From the NCBI GenBank assembly GCA_013368445.1, contig JAACJO010000002.1, positions 1,054,001 to 1,118,000 on the forward strand: 64,000 nt of DNA. Direction: 5' to 3'. Positions within the stretch are counted from its first letter, which is position 1. The number at the start of each line of letters is the position of its first letter. Under the pieces are notes generated by a model. The model was not told the origin of the DNA. It saw only the letters and a program-made list of their open reading frames with translations, and searched no databases. Positions 16,461-29,770 of the stretch are shown piece after piece. The DNA is from Leucocoprinus leucothites. Taxonomy: Eukaryota > Basidiomycota > Agaricomycetes > Agaricales > Agaricaceae. The translations under genes and the position numbers were made by a program.

Positions 16461-17925
16461 ATGGTACCTGGGACTTCCAGAGAAGAGTCCCGCGCAAAGT
16501 GTAGGTTATTTCAAAGTGGAAACTGTCGATACGGTACAAAGTGCAAGTTTCTCCATGAGGCAGGTCAGAGTCAAGTGAGTATATGTCATCCTCCTCGGTG
16601 TTTTAACATCCTAATTTCAGCCGCAAAATGCCAGACTCCTGAAAACCGAAACGATAATACAAGTACTTCCACCCAGGCAACTCCTTCCGAGCCGTGAGCT
16701 GTCTGGTACCGATGTCTGAGTCTACTGTCTGATACATCATCCAGTACCTCTGTGTCAACTGATGCGCAAGCTACTGGAGGAAGAAGCAAAAATGTGATTC
16801 GGGCTGTCAAGAAGGTGGACAACCCTTGCCGCGCCTTCAAGGCTGGAAGTTGCCAATGGGGGGATAAGTGTAATCTTAAACATGATATATCGGTACATCC
16901 TACCAGTACTGTGTCCCTCGTGAAGCTCTTAAATTTGCTCGAAGGTGTCGGGTACTGGCGGTCACATCGCTGCGGCAAAGCCGAGTGCGTCTTCCTCAAA
17001 ATCTGATGAACCTTTGGCCACTGCCGGTAAAAATGCACATCGAAGGAAAGGCCAGGGAAAGGATTCAGCATTATCAACCTCCGATGATGCTGCTGCGCCT
17101 CAGGCGAATGCTGAAGAGGATCTTAGTCGCGCCCAAGTACAGGCAGAGGCTGCAAGAAAGGCACGACAAGAATCCTCTCGCTTAGCCCAAGAACGTATCG
17201 CCGTTGCTCGTCGAGAGCTGCAGCTGGGGAGAGAACGCGAGGAAGCGAGAGAGAGGGAAAGAGCTGTTGCCAGGCGTCGTAGACAGAAAGAAGAATGGGC
17301 TCAGGAGTCGGTCATGACGATCCAACAGGTCGTCGGCAGTTCCTTTATAAAGTTTGGTGCTGGCTTGACGATCCAACATGTCATATGCGGATTTGAAGCC
17401 TCCCGAGTCCTCGTCAAGAATCTTCCTAGGGACGCGAAGCCGACTGAGGTCCTTGAACTCTTCACGCAACAAGGCATCGCCGAAGAAGACCTCGTTATTC
17501 TTTCCACTGACATTGTTGGTGGCTCTCAACAAGCCACTATCTTGGGGAAAGCAGTTGACTTTGATACTGTCGTTACTGTGCTGGATGGCGTCAAGTTTCG
17601 CGGCCAGAGTCCGATCGAGTTCGTTGTTTGCGAGTGTTTATCACAAGGCCGCACAATGGGTGTATCAATCCGCAATTCACATCATCTCACTGTTTCGTGG
17701 CGCCATGCCTTCCTCACCATGCTTGCTCACTATCCACATCTTGGGCCCTGGGAAATGAGTCAAAAGGCTCAGGAGCTTGATCGAGGGCTCCTTGATGGAC
17801 AGCGCGTTAGAGCAATGCTTCACTGGGAGCAACAAAGTACCGATGATTCATATGACTTTTCTTATCCAAGAACCAGTCAACAGACGATTAAGATAATAAA
17901 GATATCAAATACGACCACTGTTTAA
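16461..17925 (+). CDS. CCCH zinc-finger / coiled-coil / RRM-like protein, ends at an in-frame TAA
   Basis: Exons 16461-16574, 16635-16693, 16745-16892 and 16945-17925 give 433 residues. Two CCCH fingers: CRLFQSGNCRYGTKCKFLH near the N-terminus and CRAFKAGSCQWGDKCNLKH in exon 3. The long last exon begins with a Lys/Ser linker, then a strongly charged coiled coil rich in RERE/ARRR (about 17130-17300), then an RRM-like segment (SRVLVKNLPRDAKPTEVLEL, about 17397-17460). The frame closes at TAA 17923-17925. The very next codon is ATG and the same frame runs on for 444 codons into a RING-IBR segment, so this looks like the front half of a single CCCH/RBR gene of a type known in Agaricomycetes. Role: probable RNA-binding E3 ligase front half; function not established. 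Confidence 0.7.
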
Positions 17926-19260
17926 ATGGTTAAAGACTTTTCTGGTACTCAGGAGGTGGAGATTTGTCGGGATCCCTCTTTCTATACTTCAAATGATATA
18001 TTCACTGGGCTAAATGAACATCTCCGGAGCCTGGAGAACTCCACCCTTCTCACCTTCACCCTCGAAAATGACCTTCGACCGAACTATGTCTCTGCAAAGG
18101 CGGTTTTTAGCACTTACGCAAGTGCTAAGTTGGCTCACGACAGTCTGGCTGGCAAGGTCTTTGAACGCAATTACCTGTCCCTGCGCGTATACCTATCCGA
18201 TCCACATCGATTCCTGATTACCCTTGACGAGAAACAATACGACGCTCAGAAAAGTCAGTGGACGGAACTTTGCAAAGGGCGAGGCAAAGAAGCTACTATT
18301 CAAATCAAGCCTATCATTAAGGCAGGCAAAATGAAAGTTATTGTTTCGTTGGTTGGCCGCGACAAGAAGGTTGTGGGTGCCCTGAAGGTTCGAATCGAGA
18401 GCATGGCTGGTGGTCAAAAGCTTAATACAGCCCATTGGCACCCCGCCTTCAAGTCCCGCAAGGGTCAGGAGTTTCTCGATGGCCTATACGACACCACCGG
18501 AGCTTATGTCCAATCCGATTGGAAGAACAACTGTGTCATTGTCTTCGGTGGTCCAGAGGCAGTTGAGAAGGCCATGTCTCAGATCAAGGAAGAGGCTGAG
18601 CGTGTCTCCTCCGAACGGTCGACAATACCGCTTCAACGAAAAGCACTGGGGTTTTTCATACGAAAAGGCCTAGCGCAGATGCAGGCTCTTCTTGGGAAAG
18701 GGAATGTGACGCTTGATGTTGAGTCAGCGAAAATCGTGCTTCATGGTGTGGATTTGGAGGAGGCTCGACATCATCTGGGGCAGCTCATGGATGCGTTTTT
18801 GGATCATGATTCAGAGGCAAATACTGCTCCTGATGATATTTTGTGTCCCATCTGCCATAACACGGTCTCGCAACCAATTGAGATCAGCGGCAGTCACATC
18901 TATTGCTCCTCCTGTATTTGTCGCTATATCCTTTCCACGCTCGGTAATCACAGCTTCCCGCTCAAATGTATGGGCGACGGCGCTACATACAGCCATCTTT
19001 TCTCACTCCCCCTCATCAAGAGATTCCTGCCTCCTCAACGATTTGAGCAGCTAATGACGGCTGCTTTCACCTCATACGTTGATGGGAACCCCGAGACTTT
19101 CAGATACTGCAGCACTCCATATTGTTCTCAAGTCTATCGTGTCACGGTCTTGCCGCACGAGGTCCAGTGCCCTTCATGCTTCCATGACGTCTGCACCGCC
19201 TGCCATGCAGAGGGGCACACTGGAATGGCATGTGCTGAGAAGTGCCAGCGTAAATCCTGA
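17926..19260 (+). pseudogene. RING-IBR half of the CCCH/RBR gene, lacking RING2
   Basis: Uninterrupted 444-codon frame in phase with the preceding CCCH exon. After a region resembling degenerate RNA-binding domains (WTELCKGRGKEATIQIKPII and a later KEEAERVSS segment), a RING1 opens with ILCPICHNTV...YCSSCICRYIL (about 18840-18930). An IBR follows: FRYCSTPYCSQVYRV, VQCPSCFHDVCTACHAEGH (about 19099-19220). RBR ligases then need RING2 with its catalytic cysteine. Here the frame stops within about 12 residues after the IBR and the next gene starts 400 bp on, with no RING2-like coding in any frame. Together with the upstream TAA this suggests a decayed ligase. It could still be a separate expressed protein, because ATG directly follows the stop. 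Confidence 0.6.
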
Positions 19261-19666
19261 GGGGCAGGAGCATTTTGCTTGAAGCTTGAGCAAATCAGAA
19301 TAACGTCAAGTGATGTTCACTTCCGTAGGTTTTAAAGTAAATGTCATGAGTGGTAATCGCTCGATTATCTGGTGTAGTCAATAGTACCATATACGATGAT
19401 GTCGTCATCGATATCCGCACTTCGTCTTTCATTTGATCGACAAAGGTGTCTACATTGGTCTGTTTGGCAGGACGATGGTGAAGAGGCTCAACGTCAGATG
19501 AGGTGGTGCGGCATGTCAGCAATAATAACTTGAGTACTTACTGATCCAGTTTGCACGTGACTTCGAAAAAGTTCTCGGAGTCGAAGTCGAAATATGTGCC
19601 TGGCGCACGCTCCCGTCAATAACCCTCACCTCTTTTCAGAACCCCTCCCCCCCATCCCCACTGAAA
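19261..19666. other. Short intergenic region
   Basis: No gene. A pyrimidine-rich run (about 19620-19660) lies directly in front of the heme lyase start and is probably its core promoter or 5' leader. Confidence 0.4.
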
Positions 19667-20608
19667 ATGGGTCAGACAGCTTCTGTTTCTACTCCCCAAA
19701 ACACTTCCTCGACTCCTGCCGGGTCATCTACGTTACCGGCCAAGTGTCCCGTTGACCATTCCCAAATGCAAGCGGAGGCTTCACGCCCGAAAGCAGCACG
19801 GTGTCCTGTAGAACACGACAAACCTTCAAAACCTGCACAATGTCCCGTTGACCACGGCCAAGTGAACCCTCTAAACCAAATGCCTGATCTCGCAAACGCT
19901 CGGCAACCTAGCCAGACCGTAGATTTACCGACGGAACGTGTGGAGTCTTCAATACCAAGGGACGGCGCGGAGAGATGGGAGTACCCTTCACCGCAGCAGT
20001 TTTACAATGCACTTGTACGGAAGGGATGGGAGACTCCGGAGGAATCTATCGAGGTTATGGTTGACATTCACAATTTCTTGAATGAGCAAGCATGGCAAGA
20101 GGTGCTAAAGTGGGAGAAGCGACAGTATGAGTATGTCATTCATGGCGTTTTGATGGATCTTTGCTCACCGTTTCCCTGCTATCGTGATACAGCGGCAGTG
20201 ATTTGCAGCTAACAAGGTTGAGGGGCCGACCGGGTGAGCTGTCTCCGAAGGCTAGACTTCACATGTTAGCCGGCTGGTTTTTCCCTTCTCGCTTCATGTA
20301 CGTCGTTCTTTTCTGATTTTTTCCTGACACTCAATGCTGTTGGAATGCTACTTTGTAGAAATGAACCACCATTTGATCGTCATGACTGGATTGTTCGGCG
20401 ACCAAAGACAGGCGAAGAAGTTCGCTATGTCATCGACTACTACACTGCCCCACCCGAATCCGATGGTTCGCCGGTATTTTCACTCGATGTACGACCAGCT
20501 CTTGATAACTTTGGGAGTATAAAAGAGCGGATAGCTGTTGCTACCGAGGAGGCATGGGCTGCATTCCGCGAAAAAGGGAAACCACCGAGTCAGAACTCTC
20601 ACCACTAG
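19667..20608 (+). CDS. CYC3: Holocytochrome c synthase (cytochrome c heme lyase)
   Basis: Attaches heme covalently to the CxxCH motif of apocytochrome c in the mitochondrial intermembrane space. Exons 19667-20124, 20193-20297 and 20359-20608 give about 270 residues. The N-terminal part holds three Cys-Pro heme-binding motifs (KCPVDHS, RCPVEHD, QCPVDHG). Then come the family core WEYPSPQQFYNALVRKGWE, MVDIHNFLNEQAWQEVLKWE, LRGRPGELSPKARLHMLAGW, PPFDRHDWIVRRP and VRYVIDYYTAP, with the conserved histidines of the heme-handling core (DIHNFLNE and DRHDW). Acceptor choice at 20192 is mine: it gives a family-like junction and keeps the frame, though an acceptor at about 20215 is also possible. Confidence 0.9.
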
Positions 20609-20814
20609 TTGACGATCTGCTGACATACGACGTGGTTACATGTCTCTCTTATCCTTCTCCGAGGACGATTTCTGATCACCCCACCTCTTACATATAGATT
20701 CTTGGTTTATTTGACGCTTTGTATTATCTTTTTGTTCTGCTACCCCATATTACTACTTAATTTTTACTCGGACTGGATTTACATTTCATGGGTCATTTAT
20801 ATGAAGTAAGGTGT

Positions 20815-20835
20815 CGCAAGTCTACTACACTTGCG
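20815..20835. repeat. Perfect inverted repeat, 7-bp arms
   Basis: CGCAAGT, a 7-nt loop, then ACTTGCG, about 210 bp downstream of the heme lyase stop. It could form a small hairpin in its 3' region; chance occurrence is also likely. Confidence 0.4.
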
Positions 20836-21941
20836 TATTGGTTAAGAAAAGAGGGCTCATTGATTTATGAAAACCGCAGATGCCGACGCCACCAGAGATT
20901 CATAGCCAGCCCATTCACCCTATGCGAGGTCTAGAGAGCAGCCTGGACCTTGTTCAATGAACCCCCCAAGTTACATCGAATAGACCTTAGGTCGGACAAG
21001 CCTCCGCAGCCAGTGCGAAGCATCGTCTGAGGTATCTTGAAGCATGTGCCAGAGAATTTAACGGTATTTATCTGCGAAACGTTGAAGGTGTTGAAAAATG
21101 TGGAATGCAAGCAGAAATACTGAGTTCCTGAGTTCGTAAACCTCCTGTGGGCAGTCGACCTCAATTGGAATAAGCAGTGATGGTGGTCATACATATAGAT
21201 TCCTAGATTCAACTGATCATATCTTGAATCCTGGTCAAAACTGGCGGAACGAAGGGCTTGACAGGCGATTGCTCGGCTCAAGGCAAAAATGCTTTACGGG
21301 AATGGAAAGGAAAGATCGGATTACGATCGAATCTCCCGTAGCTATCTTGTATTGGAGCGTAATGCCTGTGCGAGTGAGATGGGGCGAGTGGATTAGACAG
21401 CTGCACGGGCTATCATAAGTCCAGCAATATTTCTACCACAGCAGCCGTGGATGTCCGAGGCAGGTGAAGAGAAATGTTAGCGAGAGTAAGAGTACTCAGC
21501 TGCAACAGCTCGAAAGTTTCGAAGAACATGTAAAATGCGCGTTGATATATATCACGTCCGGCACGATGGTAAATCAGTGGAAGATTTCCAACCTCGAGGT
21601 CAACCCAGAACGATCGGTTTCGAGCATCGTATGCTCTGGTTTCTAGATTACCATAATCTTATCTGAATTTGACTGATTGTGATGTTGGCCCTGGGGGGCT
21701 TGGTGTTTCCATGAGTTGCGACGTGCAGGGCTGGCAGGAATTATAGTTATAGGCACTTCCCCTTGTTCTGGCCAAAGCATATCTGGGGACTTGCATAATT
21801 CAAGGGAAGTAGCAGAAGCCTAAGGTGATGCCGCGAGCAAATTGAATTGGCAACCTAGTGAATCTGCCCTTTCAAGTCAGGACTGTGCTGACAAGTCCAC
21901 AAAGAATAGAAGCCGTCTTGGTTGGGGAAAGCGTCACTACG

Positions 21942-21960
21942 GTCGTTGTCGTCGTCGTCG
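21942..21960. repeat. GTC trinucleotide microsatellite
   Basis: Six to seven GTC/GTT units in intergenic DNA; nothing suggests function. Confidence 0.6.
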
Positions 21961-23382
21961 GACTGACTGTCTAGTTGAGTGCCATTGAAGCAACATTTAC
22001 AATCTCGAGCGATTTGTTCGCTGCTGTGTCAATGGGGCCGGTCACCTCGCAATCAGCATCCCCCAATGTTCTTTTTCTATCGCAGTCATCGATGACAACC
22101 TGCCCACATCCACTTCCGAACTTCGAATCCAGAATAGGTGCAAGGACTTCTGTCTAGAGTTTTAATCCCTCCCCAAGTTCTCATCATCCAACTTGTCGCT
22201 GCCGGTTGCTGGAAAGGCCATCGAATCCGATGGCAGCTTGAAAACTGGGCTTTCTTACTTATCGATTTCATTTCAGTTGAGCAAATTAAGAAATGCTTCA
22301 GTATGAGCCCAAAATCGACAGACCTCATCGATGCCCTCGGTTTAAACATGAACGTTTGAACAACGTGGTCGTATTAAGTCACTCTCCACTTGTCTCTACC
22401 AACTTACATTACCTACTGTTGCCACTGAAAATCATCCCAGATCATTTCAGGCTGAAGTGAGCAATACATATCTCGAACCCTCTTGAGTGCGTACTCACAG
22501 TTCACGTCAATTGGATAGATGAAAAGAAAAGAAAATCACGGTCTCATCTAGTCGAGCGTTTTAATACAGACGACGTCAGCCTTTTCTCTCCACAGTCTTG
22601 GCTATGATAAGAATAACCTATCCGCTGCTTCTAGAGTGGCGATCGACCTGACGAAGCAAGCCTCTTCCCTGCTACCTGTCAGCTGCACTCTCAATTGAGG
22701 GTGAAATCTTCTCGAAGCCTGGACCCGTCTCTGAATTTACATACAATGTTATTCTCAAAGGAGCTTCATGGTGACAGAATAAATTTCGGGAATCTGATTA
22801 TCGCAAATCCATCAACAAATTCTAGGAGCGAAATAGATTTCCTCGAATGATATGACATCGTACATCAAGACTACCATCATGAGGCTAGATATAACTCGAC
22901 ATGCACGAAAGCCTTGAAAGCGATAGTACCTGTTACGATCGCCATTCTCGCCATGCTCTCCTCCTTGCAGAGAGCGCAAGCCTGAAGGGAATTGGCTCCA
23001 ATTGTTTTCAACCTTGAGCTCAGCGATGAAGACATGCCGAAGCTAGATTTTGGGGACCGGGGTTCAAAAGAAGGTGTTGTGACGGATGCCCCTTAGCCAG
23101 AAAATGTCACAACTGTGCTTCTTTTGCAATAAATGGACGCGAAGATGGAGACATCCAGGCATCGAGCGGCCGAATCGGAGGTGCTTCAAGATAAACGTGC
23201 CCCCTCGTGTTCAAAGAAAGGAGGAAGGTAAGTAATTATAGCTGATTATGGGGAGCAATTGCATCATTCGAAGTTGACAGCCAAATTGTTTCGTAATGAG
23301 CAAGTAGCTGCCACCGCCCTGGTATAAGAATGGGGAGGTATCTACAAGACTGTTCTCATACCGTCCACATCAAACTGTAGCT

Positions 23383-24643
<1,261 letters not shown>

Positions 24644-25341
24644 AGTCATCGATATCATCTACTGTATACAGGTACCAGATTGATTCGTACATTGTAACAC
24701 TACGAGAAGATTACTGTGAATTGATTAGTTCGCTGATATGCGAGAAGATCTTGTGTTCAATCCTGTTTATCAAGTTTTGGCCAATATGTATTCAATGAAC
24801 TATACCGGATCCGAAAGTAGAGAGAGGCAGGGGCGTACCCTCCGTATACCCTTGATTTGCTCTATCCGGGAGCTTTGTTAGCCGCATATTCCATCGTGCA
24901 GCACCAGAAAGTGAAAGCGTGTAACCAGTGTATTGTGGGTAACGTGGTACGAAGTGAGCGGTGGGAGTTTAAGGCCACGTAAAACGAGGAGAAAAGTATA
25001 GGAGTGTATGAGCTTTCATCGGTAATACGGGGGGAGTTTGGACATCAGAGCGAGGTAAATCACGATTCTTTGTTCCTCAGTTTGGCTGGTTTGATGTTGC
25101 AGAGAGGACTGGGTAACCATGAATATGAGGGGGTAATGATATTCTTATCTTGGCCTTGAACGTTTGAGTGGACTCAAGTTGCTTTGCAGCTCATCACACT
25201 CCGCTAAGCTCAAAGGCGGAGGGTCATAACAAGCGCCAAAAAGCAAAGGAGCTTAGAATTTAAAATAGTATCCCGACACGTGATCCAAAAAATCTAAGAC
25301 GAGTGTGATCGGGGCAAGTCGAAAAGTCTGCAAACGCCAAT
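24644..25341. other. Intergenic region
   Basis: Holds the reductase 3' end and the TIM44 promoter. No gene, RNA or repeat seen. Confidence 0.4.
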
Positions 25342-27033
25342 ATGCTTCCTAGAAACCTCCAGGCCCTCGTCTTCCGCAATGCCGTGCGTGCACGTTCGTT
25401 CGTCGCGCGCCCGGCGGTGTTTCCTCCACCATTTCGGATAGTTGGCGCGCCTCTCAATGTTGCCGGCTTCCACTCGTCATCGCGGCGACTAAACGAACTT
25501 CCAAAGTCCCCGTTCCAGACTTTTGTTGAAGTGTTGAAAGAGGAGCTGAAGAAGAACAGGGAGCTTCAGGACAATGTCAAGCAGCTTCAGGGTGATGTTG
25601 ACAAATTTCAGGACTCAGAGGCCATGAAAAGAGCTCGTGCCGCGTATGAGCGTGCTCGGGTATGTAATGCGTCATGTCTATTTTGGTGCAAAATGTTCAA
25701 CTCTTTCAATCTAGTTAACTTCAAGCATTAAAGAGAATCCTCGTTTGCGTGCAGCAGCTGAGGAACTCAAGAAGACCGGTGTCAAGGTCGGTGATGCTGT
25801 GGGCGAGGCTCTCAAGTCTATGGAAGAGAGCGAAGTCATGCGTGCGGTGCGTTGAATTTACCCGGTCCTCTGACTGCAAGATTCACTGACGGGTATGAAT
25901 ACTATTAGATTTCACGTGCGACAAATGCTGTCTCCAACACCATCGACAAAACAACGGAACCTATCCGGAATACTGTTGCTTACAAGACCCTTGCGGAGAC
26001 TCTTGTTGACGCTCTCGATGATTCGGGAAGTGCAAAGCACGCAGGCTTCGAGGAGAAAGAAGCTCGTCGACTACGGAGGCAAAAACGTTTGGCAAAGGCT
26101 GGAAAGGAGAAAGGTATTGGCCGTGGTCGTGTAAAAGAAGATCCTGAGTAAGTGTCCTCTAAGTCTTCTAGTAATTTCGTCTCATTTGGGTTATAGAGCT
26201 GGCCAATCCGTTGTTCTGCACAAGGACTCACCGCGGCAAGAGGCCTGGAATCGCTTGAAGGACACAAATCCTGTCTTACGATCCTTCGTTTCGATGCGCC
26301 AGGCATACGACGAGTCGGAGAACCCCGTCGTATCATCGATGCGCTCCGTGACGCAGACGATTGGCTCATGGTTTGACGAGAATGAGACTGCACAGGTGCA
26401 AAGATTGATGAAATTACTTGACCCAACCTTCAGCCGCGAGGGCTTCGAGCGCGAATTACGAGAATATATAATACCTGAAGTTGTGGACGCATACCTTTCG
26501 GCAGACCAGGAAGCCCTCAAGGCTTGGTGTGGTGAAGCGGTGAGTAGGCTTTCAGCTTCACAAGATTTCTTTCTCACTCTTCAAATTCATAGACGTACAA
26601 CGTGCTCTGGGCGACGATGGAACACTACCTCCGCCAAGGGTTGATCAGTGAAAGCAAAGTGCTTGATATTCGTCAAGTTGATGTAAGTGAACACATTTTT
26701 GTGCCTGTTCTTGTTGGCTTATTGGCATCCAGGTTTCTGACGCAAAAATTCTTGATAACAATGTCCCAGTCTTCCTGGTCACCTTTGTGACCCAAGAAGT
26801 TTTGATGTTCCGTAACGCCAAGACGCGCGAGATTGCTGTTGGAGCCGACAATAAGGTTGAGCAGTGTGTATATGTCGCTGCCATTACTCGAGTAGAAGAA
26901 GAGCTCGATAACGAGCTCACGGGAGGATGGAAGGTTATTGAGGTGAGTTACTGAGGAGCTCTCTATGTGAAAATAGGGACGGAAACTGACTTCTTTATAG
27001 ATGGGTCGTCGCAGTGGCCGAGCATACCTCTAG
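25342..27033 (+). CDS. TIM44: Mitochondrial import motor subunit TIM44
   Basis: Peripheral inner-membrane protein that anchors mtHsp70 to the TIM23 channel and drives matrix import. The N-terminus is an arginine-rich amphipathic presequence (MLPRNLQALVFRNAVRARSF, then HSSSRRLNELPKSPFQTF). Next come the family segment EVLKEELKKNRELQDNVKQL and a coiled coil. Later exons carry the charged linker EEKEARRLRRQKRL-like region (about 26040-26110). The C-terminal cradle domain starts QRLMKLLDPTFSREGFEREL and runs through LDIRQVDVSDAKILD, VPVFLVTFVTQEVLMFRN and AKTREIAVG to the last short exon MGRRSGRAYL. About seven introns. Length and order match the family. Confidence 0.88.
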
Positions 27034-27374
27034 GTTGTTCATATCATTCATAGACATCATGCTTTCGTGCTATCCAGTTTCATTACCCCCCACACCGCTC
27101 ACTCACCCATCAATTAATTTACTTAGTTACATATAGTATTTAACGTCCTAAATGGTTTCTCGGGATGCAGCTGTAGACGACACTAACTGGATATCTGAAC
27201 GAGTCAATTTCTCACTTCGATAACTGTACTGAGATCATTTCGGCCCGAAGTTGGCACATTAGACGCGTGTCACGTGCGTAAATATTAGTTCGCGTTTCTC
27301 CCACGATACCTAATAATCCAACCACTGTGAAGGTCGTGTATTAGACGGCCAACGACCAGCTTTACCCCGCCACT
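27034..27374. other. Short intergenic region
   Basis: TIM44 3' end and PIF1 promoter. Nothing else recognised. Confidence 0.4.
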
Positions 27375-29770
27375 ATGTCTAAAGCCCAATCGGGACTCGG
27401 TAGCCTCAAGCGCGACTGGTCAAATGCGTCCTCCTCCTCCGCCGCCTCGTCCTCTCAGCTCACCGACTGGCAACCTACACAGCCGGAGAAGGAGGAACCC
27501 GTCGACGAGAAAACGGAGAGGACAAATAAACGATTGTTGGTTATTAGACAAGCTTTGGCTTCAATGAACGATGCGCCTGTCCAATCCAATCCCTCTTCGC
27601 CTGTCCCTTTAGATCAATCTACCGTGACCAACCGGGCAACCGGGAAACGACCAAGTCCTGATTCTGTAGATACAGCGCCTACGAAGAAGAAGCGAGATTT
27701 ACCACCATCGTGGAGAGAAGATACCCTGTCAAATCCGAGCTTTTCGAGGGCGAACTTGGCTGCTAGGATTAAGAGCACGAACGAGAGCACAAGTCGGCGT
27801 GGAGAGAGCGGGAGTGGCGAAACTAGGTTTTCCGCACCAAGCTCCAGCGTGGGCTCGAGTTCGTCGTCTTCTACCAAACCCGCCAAGTTGGCGAAGCTGT
27901 TCCTGAGCCAGGAACAGACGCATATACTGAAGCTTGTTAAAGAAGGATATAGTGTCTTTTATACTGGCAGTGCTGGTGCGTTCACCTCTTGCTGTTCAAT
28001 CATCTGTGCTGAATTCGAAGCTAGGTACGGGAAAGTCAGTATTGTTAAGAGAAATCATTAAGAGCATGAGGGAGGTCCATTCGAGGACTTCTGAAGCTGT
28101 TGCAATTACCGCATCTACAGGCGAGTGACCGACCCTCAGTGCTTGGTTTAACGAACTCATAGCGCTCCCAGGCATTGCTGCGTGTAATGTCGGCGGTATT
28201 ACGATACACTCATTTGCTGGAATTGGTCTGGGTATTGAAACTGCTGAGAAGCTCGCGGATAGAGTAAAAAAGAACAAGAAAGCTTTAATGCGGTGGTTGA
28301 AAACGAAGGTTCTGATCATCGATGAAGGTTTGGCTTTTTGGATTTTATTCGGTTAAAGTGAGTATATAACTCGTAATTTTTTCAGTTTCGATGGTGGATG
28401 GAGAGTTATTCGACAAACTAGCTAAGATCGGAAGTATCGTGCGGAAGAAGCCTTCTGAGCCTTTCGGCGGCATTCAGGCGAGTCAAAGCATGTCAAAGCA
28501 ACTAAATTTGTGCCTAATTGGATGCCTAAATGTCCAGGTCGTCGTTACCGGTGACTTCTTCCAGCTTCCTCCAGTGAATAAGGCCGGAGGCCAGATGAAA
28601 TTTGCGTTTGAGGCTGAGGCCTGGCACTCCACAATTCAGAGAACTTTCAATCTCACAAAGGTCTTCCGACAAAAAGATCAAGGTGTGTACGGCCGCTGTC
28701 GTATAGTAAAATTCAAAGAAACCGAGCGCCATTATTACTAGAATTCGTTGATATGCTCAACGAAATGCGTTTTGGACGGCTAAGTTCAAAATCGATCGCC
28801 AAGTTCAGGAGCCTCTCACGAAACATCGTTTATGAGGATGGATTAGGCCCTACAGAACTGTATGTTTTCCCGGTCAACACTTATACTGCAATTGACCTGT
28901 AATCAGCTTTCCACGTCGAGAGGATGTCGAGAGATCAAATGGGCTCAGGATGCAGCATTTGGAGACGGAGGAACTCAAATTCGTGTCGTCAGATGGCGGC
29001 ACATTGGTCGACCCCGACCATCGTAACAAGATGCTTTCCAATTTTATGGCTCCGAAAGAGCTTCGCCTTCGGATTGACGCGCAAGTTATGCTCATTAAGA
29101 ACGTGGACGAGCAGTTGGTCAACGGTACAATGGGCCGGGTAACGCGATTCATTGACCCTGTCTCCTATACTGCGGAAACAGGCTACGACATTGCTAACGG
29201 AGCTGGGGCTACGAATGCGATACCCAAGAAATCCGGAACGGGTGCCCGCTATCCTGAGGTTGAATTTTCTTTGGCGAATGGACAAAAGAGACTCGTGCTG
29301 GTTACTCCAGAGACGTGGAAAGTTGAACTTCCGAGCGGAGAGATTCAGGTCAGCCGAACACAGGTGCTTCTTCCGCGATTTTGCCTTTTACGCTCTATTT
29401 CGCTGATGAATTACCGCGCAGTTTCCGCTAATTCTTGCGTGGGCAATGAGTATCCACAAATCACAGGGTCAGACATTGGACCGTGTTAAGGTTGATCTCA
29501 GCCGAGTTTTCGAGAAAGGTACGCGGAGAATGCCTTTGTTCTTTCCTTGTGTAAATTCCAATCACTCCCCATAGGCCAAGCTTACGTTGCGTTGTCCCGC
29601 GCAACGTCCCTTGAAGGATTGCAAGTTCTCAACTTTGAGCCAAGCAAGGTATGGTGGTTCTTGTTCTTTAGGATGATCAACAACAGCGCTCACGGTGTTT
29701 CGGATAGGTTTCCGCACATGAAAAAGTAGCAAAATGGACCTTGACATTGGAAACCATTTCTGATGACTGA
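27375..29770 (+). CDS. PIF1: ATP-dependent 5'-3' DNA helicase PIF1
   Basis: SF1B helicase acting at telomeres, G-quadruplexes and mitochondrial DNA. A Ser/Pro-rich unstructured N-terminus (about 170 residues) precedes the core. Walker A reads [16 protein letters not shown] across an intron. Walker B is [19 protein letters not shown]. Further motifs: [68 protein letters not shown] and [19 protein letters not shown]. The end is [20 protein letters not shown], reached through an intron that begins GTATGG. Two introns have GC donors (28121-28171 and 28478-28537, both starting GCGAGT); each is required to join conserved motifs. Single-copy housekeeping gene; complete. Confidence 0.9.

Larger units (their letters stand above)
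20609..23382. other. 2.8 kb tract with no recognisable gene
   Basis: Only short frames without motifs or coherent intron joins (for example 20931-21281 minus, 22086-22349 minus). A perfect 7-bp inverted repeat with a 7-nt loop lies at 20815-20835 and a GTC-type microsatellite at 21942-21960. A TATA-like TATAAG at about 23323 precedes the reductase start by 60 bp. No transposon ends seen. Confidence 0.45.

Noticed and set aside
20193..20216. Alternative acceptor at about 20215 in the heme lyase gene
   Set aside because: It keeps the frame but deletes residues seen in relatives; the acceptor at 20192 fits better.
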